DNA from: Candidatus Bathyarchaeota archaeon
GTDB lineage: Archaea > Thermoproteota > Bathyarchaeia > Bathyarchaeales > Bathyarchaeaceae
DNA: 22,640 bases
NCBI GenBank assembly: GCA_014859755.1
Contig: JACUTO010000007.1
Span: 1-22,640, forward strand
Direction: 5' to 3'
Within the stretch, counting starts at the first letter, position 1; every line of letters starts with the position of its first letter. A model generated the notes under the pieces. That model had not been told where the DNA came from. It saw nothing but the letters and a program-made list of their open reading frames with translations, and made no database searches. Shown here in pieces: positions 1 through 5,976 of the stretch. The position numbers and the translations under genes were made by a program.

Positions 1-1005
1 TTTTCTTCGGTAATAAGCTAGCGGATGTCGTATTCTTTTACATATTTCGTCTGGGTTGTGGCAGATTCCATGGGTGCGTAGTGTGTCGCATCGTGGAGGA
101 ATGTACTTTGTTCGGGATCCTCTCACTCCGGCTATGTGTTCAACCTGATAGCGTGTCATTCTTTCGTCGAAGTCGGAGACTGAGCGGAAAAAATTGACAA
201 CATCTTCCACACTCATGCCTATGTTTACTAAAAAGGAGGTTAGTGCGAAGCGGCCTATGTGGGAGACGGGGCGACCTGATGCCATGGTGTCGTATAATCC
301 CTTTATGCACGGAGGAAAGGCGGCGATGATCACGTCTTTCGGAATTTCTTCTCTCCGAATTTCTCCTCGTTTCGCTATAGCCAGTTGCTTCAACAGGTTT
401 ACACGATTCATGATACTCTGCGGTAATGATCCCACTTTTGTGTCGAGTTTTCCTTCAACATACCTTCGTACCTCCTCCTCTAGGAGGCGACTTACCTCAT
501 GTTTTGTAAGGTAAACTTCCCCATTGAACAGAAGGCGGTTGACAAGTTTCCATTTCTTGTCATGAAAGCCTGTTGCGTTTTTTAAGAAATCTGGAAAGCG
601 AACTGCAAAGTCGTAGGGCGGAGCGTTGATGTCGCCGTCGACTATTCTGAGTTTCCAGTTGAAGATAGTTGCGATTTCCATTACCTTCTCTTTTCTCTCA
701 TCCTCAAGTAGTTCCGAAGCTCGTTTTGCTTCGGCTAGTGCGTATCTACTTTTGATGAGTGAATCGGCTGTCGCAGCTACCATCATTACCGCTATGGGAA
801 AGGAGGGTATTTCGATGTCGTCGTTGGGCGATTTTTGGCTTACCGTGCGAAAAAGGATGGCTTCTTCTATTCGACTTTCAGCTCTGTCCAGCACAGATTT
901 GAATTCTGAACTCGCCAAGTCATCGATTTTTATGTCTAACTTTTTTACGTATTCAGCGGCCCTTGGGGTGAAAGGGTACTTAGCCCAATCGCTTTTCGTA
1001 AGTAC
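1..1005 (-). CDS. priL: DNA primase large subunit PriL (3' end cut by window edge)
   Basis: PriL is the non-catalytic large subunit of the archaeal/eukaryotic primase, which works with PriS to make replication primers. Reading the minus strand from 1005 gives 335 codons with no stop before the window edge. The N-terminus has the family pattern WAKYPFTPRAAEYVKKL. The C-terminal half has four well-spaced cysteines (AFPPCIK, IPPRCDTLRTHGIC, DEICKRIRHP), which match the 4Fe-4S cluster domain of PriL, followed by HPLAYY. It lies 25 nt downstream of pcna and is probably co-transcribed with it. The start is odd. An in-frame TAG lies inside pcna and no ATG, GTG or TTG occurs before the conserved N-terminus. 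A GGAGG at 1014-1018 sits 8 nt before a GTA triplet at 1003-1005, so I place the start there provisionally. The identity is sure; the start codon is not. Confidence 0.93.
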
Positions 1006-1013
1006 CTGCTTTT

Positions 1014-1018
1014 CCTCC
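1014..1018 (-). promoter_or_regulatory. Shine-Dalgarno site of priL
   Basis: GGAGG on the minus strand, in the 25-nt gap after the pcna stop. The spacing to the in-frame triplet GTA (1003-1005) is 8 nt, which would be ideal for a start codon. This site is the main evidence that translation of priL begins at or very near a non-standard codon. Confidence 0.6.
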
Positions 1019-1030
1019 GGTTTATTGTTG

Positions 1031-1786
1031 TTACTCCACTTCTATGCGGGGAGCTAGGTAAAATGTTAATTTTCCCTCTCTTTCTTGCTGGAAGTCCAGT
1101 TTGATGGGCATATCTGTTGAAAACTCTAGGGTGGCAATTTCTGATGTCGCGACCGCCGCTTTAACTATCTCGGAGAGGTAGCTTAAGCTAAAGGTGGCCT
1201 TTGATGCCTCCTTCGCTTCCATGTCTAGAAGCACGTCGCTTCCTTTCTTGAACTCGATTGTGGCTCCCATTATGTCTCCGGTGGCGTTCATAACTATTTT
1301 TTCGTTGTCCGCCTCGATTCGGACGTGGTCGCTTACCAAAGAGGCGTCTTCGATGGCCTCGCGCAATCCTTCCGTGGTGGTCTTCGCTCTTATGTTAAAG
1401 GTAACTTTGGGAGTGGGAACCTCTTCCTCCATGGCTTCCAACGTGGGCATGTTGAAGGTACGGGTATACTTTCCTCTAATCGCTATTTTTAATCGTCCAG
1501 TTTTTTCATCCAAGAAAAGTTCGACGGATTCGTCTCTTCCAGTTCGTCTCAGCAACTTCAACATTTCGCTTATGTTGATGCACATTTTTGTCGCTTCACC
1601 GCAAGTGTACTCGTCAAAGACCGTTTTCGGCCACTCAAAATCGACCATGGCAACCCGTGAGGGATCCATGGCGCGAAGCTTGATTCCGTCTGGAGTTAAG
1701 TCGAAGGTGGCTTCGTCGACGAGTATTGAAATTGCACCCATCATGTCTTTCAAAAATTTTGCATCCACCATTTTGATCTTGAACAA
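1031..1786 (-). CDS. pcn: DNA polymerase sliding clamp (PCNA)
   Basis: PCNA is the ring-shaped processivity clamp that tethers DNA polymerase, FEN1, ligase and other partners to DNA. The 251-residue product has the usual length. It starts with FKIKMVDAKFLKDMM, has the N-domain signature GIKLRAMDPSRVAMVDFEW, and ends in the typical LAPRIEVE tail. A longer reading from ATG 1828 is possible. I chose TTG at 1786 because AAAGGAGGT lies 6 nt before it and because the homologous N-terminus begins there. The extra 14 residues of the long form do not look conserved. A TATA-like TTAAAT near 1827-1832 would place a transcription start just ahead of this ribosome site. It is preceded by tfs and followed by priL on the same strand, so replication and transcription factors are grouped. 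Confidence 0.97.
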   Translation of the reverse strand: MFKIKMVDAKFLKDMMGAISILVDEATFDLTPDGIKLRAMDPSRVAMVDFEWPKTVFDEYTCGEATKMCINISEMLKLLRRTGRDESVELFLDEKTGRLKIAIRGKYTRTFNMPTLEAMEEEVPTPKVTFNIRAKTTTEGLREAIEDASLVSDHVRIEADNEKIVMNATGDIMGATIEFKKGSDVLLDMEAKEASKATFSLSYLSEIVKAAVATSEIATLEFSTDMPIKLDFQQEREGKLTFYLAPRIEVE

Positions 1787-1792
1787 CGGCAA

Positions 1793-1799
1793 ACCTCCT
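1793..1799 (-). promoter_or_regulatory. Shine-Dalgarno site that decides the pcn start
   Basis: A strong AAAGGAGGT-type match on the minus strand, 6 nt ahead of TTG 1786. It argues for the 251-residue form of PCNA rather than the 265-residue form beginning at ATG 1828. Confidence 0.75.
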
Positions 1800-1921
1800 T
1801 TAACCTTTATGTTTGACCTCTCTTTCATTTAAGTGTTGATTTAGTAGATAAATCAGATGGAGATTTCTCCCTTGAACAGAAGAGTAGAATACAAAATTGT
1901 AGGAATGAAAAATAAAGCCTC

Positions 1922-2269
1922 TCAGCTGTATTCCCGGAAAGTATAGCTGCATTTTGTGCATCTGAAAAATTGTGTTGAGGACTCGTCGCTTCCTCTGGTT
2001 TGAACTTGCCATACGTAAGCTAGGTTGTTTCCACATTTGGGGCACTCTATCCTAACAGTGGGCAAGGTTCGCAGTTTTTGTTCCTCTTTTCCTATCACCG
2101 CTATGGATTCTTGAGGAGTGCGCTCTATGACCTTGGGGATAACCGCTGGCGTATGCACCCCTCGTTTCTTATAGCCACATTTTGGGCATACAAGTTGAAG
2201 AACGGTTTTTTTTCCTTTCTTTTTACGAGTTGGAATCAACCTTGTTCCACAGTTCGGACAAAATTCCAT
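1922..2269 (-). CDS. tfs: Transcription factor S (TFS, TFIIS-like cleavage factor)
   Basis: Archaeal TFS binds RNA polymerase and stimulates cleavage of backtracked transcripts. The 115-residue product has two zinc ribbons. The N-terminal one uses Cys4, Cys7, Cys28 and Cys31 (FCPNCG, CPKCGYKK). The C-terminal one uses Cys76, Cys79, Cys104 and Cys107 (CPKCGNN, FRCTKCSYTF). The catalytic acidic pair that reaches into the polymerase active site is present as Asp95-Glu96 in the hairpin of the C-terminal ribbon (TRGSDESSTQF), so cleavage activity is expected. I chose ATG 2269 because GGTGA lies 5 nt upstream and family members begin directly at the zinc ribbon. GTG 2278 would add three residues. 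The gene lies between DUF99 and pcn on the same strand. Confidence 0.95.
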   Translation of the reverse strand: MEFCPNCGTRLIPTRKKKGKKTVLQLVCPKCGYKKRGVHTPAVIPKVIERTPQESIAVIGKEEQKLRTLPTVRIECPKCGNNLAYVWQVQTRGSDESSTQFFRCTKCSYTFREYS

Positions 2270-2313
2270 ATCACTCACCGCATTTTCTGCGCATTTCCTT
2301 ACACTCGACTCTT

Positions 2314-2940
2314 TTAAACCTTTTCTTCTGATCGAGTTAATCCAGAAGCTATGATGTGTGCCACACGCAACGCTTCAGGAACGTTACTTCGCGTGGATGT
2401 ACTTTTCAGAATCTTTTCAGCGTCTTCCTGCGAAACTCCCGCAATTTGCGTATAAACAGCTTCCCCGGTGTTTCGTGTATGAACTTCGATTATTTTTCCA
2501 GCACTTTCCATAGCTTGCCATCTTCTTTCGCATTCCGGTAAATTCTCGAGGGCCTTCCTTATTTTCTCCAGGTCAGGTTTCTCTCGCGCGACTGCTATGA
2601 CGGGTAAGTTCACCGTTTCGAAGAGTTTATTGATGTCCACCACGTTGAAGCCGGCGAAGGTGATTCCGTTCAAAATCACGACTCGAAGCTCCTCGTAGTG
2701 AGGAGACTTTTTTATCATATCAGCTATTTTTTCTGTTGCATCCACCCCGTCAACGGTTACTTCTGTTCGCATAACTCCGTCAAGCCAGTAACCACCTCGA
2801 TAAACAACTCCGACAACATCGACCGTGCCCTTGGTGTGGGGAACGAAGATTCCATCGTCGACACCCAACACCCGGATCTCGGGTTTTATGCAGCGAAATC
2901 TTTTAGGGGTCAAGGTCTTCCTCTTAAGACTCCTCCTCAT
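2314..2940 (-). CDS. DUF99 family protein (endonuclease dU-like)
   Basis: The 208-residue product matches the archaeal DUF99/UPF0215 family, which is related to endonuclease V and sometimes named endonuclease dU for its reported action at deoxyuridine or deaminated bases. Visible family signatures are KPEIRVLGVDDGIF (about 19-32), the DGVDATEKIADMI block, VILNGITFAGFNVVDI (about 88-103), and the C-terminal PEALRVAHIIASG. The paired Asp in VDDG corresponds to the metal-binding acidic position of the endonuclease V fold. It heads the run tfs-pcn-priL, which suits a DNA-maintenance role. ATG 2940 has no clear Shine-Dalgarno site and a TTTAAA box lies only about 10 nt before it, so the start could be leaderless or slightly downstream. 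Activity in this organism is inferred only from the family. Confidence 0.85.
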   Translation of the reverse strand: MRRSLKRKTLTPKRFRCIKPEIRVLGVDDGIFVPHTKGTVDVVGVVYRGGYWLDGVMRTEVTVDGVDATEKIADMIKKSPHYEELRVVILNGITFAGFNVVDINKLFETVNLPVIAVAREKPDLEKIRKALENLPECERRWQAMESAGKIIEVHTRNTGEAVYTQIAGVSQEDAEKILKSTSTRSNVPEALRVAHIIASGLTRSEEKV

Positions 2941-3012
2941 CTAGCTTTAAATCTTTTTCAGACGTTTACTACTAATTACAAATAACTAAACAAACTGCCA
3001 AAAGGGAGCAAC

Positions 3013-3387
3013 ATGTTTGCCTTCATATCACAATATAGAAACCTACGCGAAGTTTTGATGGATCAAAAACTCGCCGCCTTGGGAGACGCTTACGTGAATC
3101 TTGTTTATTCTGTGGCCTTGTCGAAGAGAAAAGGAGAACCAACAGGTGCCAAGGTTGATAACCGTTTACTCGCTGAGGCTCTGAAGAAAGCGGGATTAAG
3201 AAGCCTTCTGCCCTCAAGGATTGACCGCCACAAACAGGCGGACGCCGCTGAAGCTTTAATCGTATATGCCTGGGTACGAGGTTCGATGACGATGGAAGAG
3301 GGAGTCAGCATTCTGGAACAGGGCGAAGATACAGTCGAAGCCTTCTGCTCCTTCCTCCTCACAGCAAAGAAAAAGCTTGACTTATGA
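3013..3387 (+). CDS. RNase III-fold family protein (divergent, archaeal)
   Basis: This 124-residue protein resembles a stand-alone RNase III domain. LAALGDAYVN (20-29) corresponds to the RNase III signature ExLEFLGDA, and RHKQADAAEALIVYAW (72-87) corresponds to the second acidic motif D-x-x-E-A-L-I. Three of the four catalytic acids are recognisable (Asp25, Asp77, Glu80). The signature Glu four residues before Asp25 is Ala21. No dsRNA-binding domain follows. RNase III is not typical of most archaea, but short proteins of this kind occur in TACK genomes. Catalytic activity is uncertain. The gene stands alone, divergent from DUF99 and convergent with rpo11. ATG 3013 is preceded by GGGAG at 4 nt; ATG 3058 would cut 15 residues that look conserved. 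Confidence 0.7.
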   Translation: MFAFISQYRNLREVLMDQKLAALGDAYVNLVYSVALSKRKGEPTGAKVDNRLLAEALKKAGLRSLLPSRIDRHKQADAAEALIVYAWVRGSMTMEEGVSILEQGEDTVEAFCSFLLTAKKKLDL

Positions 3388-3418
3388 AACGGGCATAGAA
3401 GAAACAGCTAGATTCGAT

Positions 3419-3712
3419 CTATTTCCGTTGCCAATCTTTAAGCGCTTTCTTAAAGGACTTCCTGAACTCCTTGTTTCGGCTCAGAATTTTTTTCGTTGCT
3501 TCTTTTACAGCGGCTTCCGGCTTTCGCTTTCCCTTTGTGCGAATATACACTATTGCGCTGTCGACGAGCGGATGCGGCACATCATACCCAGCCATCTCGA
3601 TGGTGTCGTCCTCCAGAAGCGCTTTTTGTAGCACGTTGCAAAGGGTGTGACCCTCTCCTTCGACTTCGATTTTCAATTCGTCAGATGTTCTTTTCAGAAC
3701 CTTAACTTTCAT
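3419..3712 (-). CDS. rpo11: RNA polymerase subunit Rpo11 (RpoL)
   Basis: Rpo11 pairs with Rpo3 to form the platform on which archaeal RNA polymerase assembles, the counterpart of the bacterial alpha dimer. The 97-residue product has the diagnostic segment GHTLCNVLQKALLEDD (about 21-36), followed by AGYDVPHPLVDSA (about 41-53), and a charged C-terminal helix. It is the last gene of the dph2-methyltransferase-csl4-rpo11 run and starts 12 nt after the csl4 stop with a GAGGG-type ribosome site. The run ends 31 nt from the convergent RNase III-fold gene. Confidence 0.95.
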   Translation of the reverse strand: MKVKVLKRTSDELKIEVEGEGHTLCNVLQKALLEDDTIEMAGYDVPHPLVDSAIVYIRTKGKRKPEAAVKEATKKILSRNKEFRKSFKKALKDWQRK

Positions 3713-3724
3713 CCCTGCTCCCTC

Positions 3725-4297
3725 TTACGCGGCTTCTCCGTAGTCTGGTGGTACTTTCCGCCTTTCAGTGTTTCCACATCTGGAGCATCGCATCCCTCGT
3801 TCTCCTAATCGTAATACATACCCACATCTTGAGCAGAGGGCGTAGATAACCCCCAAATCTTTCTCCGCTGTCGACAAATAGAATGTTCTGTTTTTATCGC
3901 TGATGACCTTCGCTTTCATGATGTCACCTGTTTTGCACACACTAAACATGGTATCGACGTAGCTCGGACTCACGTCAGAGATGTGTAAAACGCCTGTAAA
4001 AAAGCCGGATAGTGGTCTTTTTCCTACCTGGGATATGCGTAAAACGGCTTTTTTGCTTTTCACGTCTAAAACTTGTCCGGAGACTATGCTACCTACCTGC
4101 GGGACACTTGCTGTTCGAACAAGGGGATACACTGAAACCTTTTTGTTCAGCGTATCTAGAAGCGTACGTCCAGTGATTTTAGAATGTATGGTTCCATGTT
4201 CCACGTAGGTTCCGGGTCCCGGCGTAAACTCTTCGATAACGCCTAAACGGTCTCCAGGCACAACGAAAAGTCCACTTTTTCTTTCAGACCTACTCAT
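3725..4297 (-). CDS. csl4: Exosome RNA-binding subunit Csl4
   Basis: Csl4 caps the archaeal exosome (Rrp41/Rrp42 ring) and recruits RNA substrates and DnaG for 3'-5' degradation or tailing. The 190-residue protein has the expected order: an N-terminal beta domain with VVPGDRLGVIEEFTPGPGTY, a central S1 domain (about 66-146, PQVGSIVSGQVLDV then GVLHISDVS), and a C-terminal zinc ribbon with Cys155, Cys158, Cys171 and Cys174. The start overlaps the methyltransferase stop in an ATGA, which implies translational coupling. Grouping with rpo11, an rRNA methyltransferase and dph2 is common in archaea and ties RNA decay to transcription and ribosome maturation. Confidence 0.95.
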   Translation of the reverse strand: MSRSERKSGLFVVPGDRLGVIEEFTPGPGTYVEHGTIHSKITGRTLLDTLNKKVSVYPLVRTASVPQVGSIVSGQVLDVKSKKAVLRISQVGKRPLSGFFTGVLHISDVSPSYVDTMFSVCKTGDIMKAKVISDKNRTFYLSTAEKDLGVIYALCSRCGYVLRLGERGMRCSRCGNTERRKVPPDYGEAA

Positions 4298-4929
4298 AAG
4301 CTCTTCCCTTCTATCCGATACAGATCAACTTGAACACTACGCTTCTTTTTCGTGTGAAATTCAAACATCCTCGGAATATCCATTTTCATAGGAAATATAC
4401 CCGTAACTTTTCCTCCATGCCTCTCAATAAACCTTTTGATAAATTCTCGGTTGCGTGCTCCACGCTTGTGAAGAGAGTATATCCTACGCCCCAGCTCTAA
4501 AGATTTCTCTATGAATTTCCGATCCGCCCCTCTTCTCTGTACACCGAATGGAGGATTCTGCAGAACCGTGTCAAAGGTTCTTTGCATAACGTCGATGTCT
4601 GCCACGATCCAATGAGTATTTTGCTTCATACCCTTTCTTTCCGCATTTTTTCGCGCCACATTCACAGCCACTTTGTCCACATCAACCCCAAAGGTTTCTC
4701 TCGCTCCGAGAAGAGCAGCACCTATGGCAAGTCTCCCTGTGCCGCAACCTAAATCCACGACTGTCTTATCGACGATATCATCGTAAACGTATGTTGCCAT
4801 GAAGAGTATTTCCGCAGCGACTCGTGAAGGTATTGTGTATTGCTCGAGGTAAGCCTTAGGCATCGGGTGGGTTTCGATCTCTGAGATTGCCTTTTCTAGG
4901 TCTAGTTTTCGAACCAGCCTTTTCTGCAT
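4294..4929 (-). CDS. METTL5-like N6-adenine RNA methyltransferase
   Basis: A class I SAM-dependent methyltransferase of 211 residues. VVDLGCGTGRLAIGA (57-71) is the SAM-binding loop, GVDVDKVAVNVA (81-92) holds the acidic residue that contacts the ribose, and LQNPPFGVQ (123-131) is motif IV of N6-adenine methyltransferases. Length, the N-terminal LEQYTIPSRVAAEIL and NPPFG match the archaeal relatives of human METTL5, which makes m6A in small-subunit rRNA. The rRNA target here is inferred from that kinship. The gene overlaps the end of dph2 by 28 nt and shares an ATGA overlap with csl4. A protein-release-factor methyltransferase (HemK) is less likely because there is no NPPY motif. Confidence 0.88.
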   Translation of the reverse strand: MQKRLVRKLDLEKAISEIETHPMPKAYLEQYTIPSRVAAEILFMATYVYDDIVDKTVVDLGCGTGRLAIGAALLGARETFGVDVDKVAVNVARKNAERKGMKQNTHWIVADIDVMQRTFDTVLQNPPFGVQRRGADRKFIEKSLELGRRIYSLHKRGARNREFIKRFIERHGGKVTGIFPMKMDIPRMFEFHTKKKRSVQVDLYRIEGKSL

Positions 4930-5909
4930 AGTTCTTCCCAGTCCATCTCTCCTAGCATAACAAGTGCTTCGTTAAGGGATAGAATTGGCTTAAGAAAACT
5001 CGGCGTGTCGTCTAGGGAAAGTCGAGGGCAAGCAGTGTTTACAAACGCGTCTATGTTTGGGAACTGCATGAGCGCGTTAGGTGTGATTTCTCTGAGCGCA
5101 AGCAAGGTAGCCTTTCTGCCACTTTTCTGGAGCTTCTCCTTAATCTTCACGGCTTCCTTAATCCTCTTCTGTCCACTTTTCAAGCCTATTAATACTCCAA
5201 AGTTCTCCGCCTCTTTTGCTTCAGAGATACTCGCCCATCGCTGTTTGAGTATCCTCGGAACTTCATCGTGAATAGGATACGCTCTTTTTTCGTAGGGATC
5301 AGCAATTATCGTCGGCTTTGCCGTGGCTAACGCCACGCCTATGGCGTGGAATCTGCCTCCTCCAACGAAAAGAAAAGCTTCAACCTCTTCCGAAACTGAT
5401 TGGGCGTTGCTAAAATTACAGCCGATCACCTGTCCAGGATATTTAACTAGGCCAGCATCCCCTATTGCAACGGTTTTTCCAGCTTCGAGAAGTAAAATTT
5501 TTGCTTCATCGAGTTTGTGGACGTGTTGAACCGTCGCTACTAAACCGATGTTACTCCAGGGCTCAAGGAGGGGTATCGCTTTCTTTACAGCTTCTTTAAC
5601 GCTGATTTTCGCCCTTGCCTCCATGTAAATCGTTGGCACTCTTTCCTGTTTGGTTTGGGAACTGTGCCCGTAATGGACTATGAGATCCGCGCCTAGGCTT
5701 TCAGCGTCGGGCAGAGCTAGGTCGCAGGCGCCGTAGCATGGATCGGCGGAAACTATTGCGAGAGCCCCAGCGTCTTCGATGAGGGCTGCGAGGCGAGTTC
5801 CTTCGGCTTTTAATCCTTCTGGAAGCTGTACTAAGACGATTTTAATCTTCCCTTTGCTTATTTCTTTCTTCAGTCTCTTCTCTTCAAGGTCAAAGGATGT
5901 TGTTTTCAT
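4902..5909 (-). CDS. dph2: Diphthamide synthesis enzyme Dph2 (3-amino-3-carboxypropyltransferase)
   Basis: Dph2 starts diphthamide formation on elongation factor 2 by moving the aminocarboxypropyl group of SAM to a histidine through non-classical radical chemistry. The 335-residue product has the three scattered cysteines that hold the 4Fe-4S cluster: Cys58 (SADPCYGACDLA), Cys164 (VIGCNFSNAQ) and Cys294 (FVNTACPRLSLDD). These positions are close to those of the characterised Pyrococcus enzyme. Other family marks are VQLPEGL (27-33) and HYGHSS (79-84). An extra Cys62 next to Cys58 is common. It is the first gene of a four-gene run with the methyltransferase, csl4 and rpo11, and lies 67 nt after the ppsA stop. 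Confidence 0.95.
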   Translation of the reverse strand: MKTTSFDLEEKRLKKEISKGKIKIVLVQLPEGLKAEGTRLAALIEDAGALAIVSADPCYGACDLALPDAESLGADLIVHYGHSSQTKQERVPTIYMEARAKISVKEAVKKAIPLLEPWSNIGLVATVQHVHKLDEAKILLLEAGKTVAIGDAGLVKYPGQVIGCNFSNAQSVSEEVEAFLFVGGGRFHAIGVALATAKPTIIADPYEKRAYPIHDEVPRILKQRWASISEAKEAENFGVLIGLKSGQKRIKEAVKIKEKLQKSGRKATLLALREITPNALMQFPNIDAFVNTACPRLSLDDTPSFLKPILSLNEALVMLGEMDWEELCRKGWFEN

Positions 5910-5976
5910 CTACATTTACCACTGCACCATGAAAAAGATGGTCACATAGGTTACTGGTGAAAACTTTCTGATGGAC

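Noticed and set aside
990..1031. Frameshift at the start of priL
   Set aside because: The conserved PriL N-terminus is in one continuous frame back to GTA 1003. No other frame supplies a start with matching N-terminal sequence, so a start-codon oddity or single-base error explains it better.
194..1057. Two plus-strand frames (194-514 and 626-1057) opposite priL
   Set aside because: They are antisense shadows of the well-supported priL frame and have no family resemblance.
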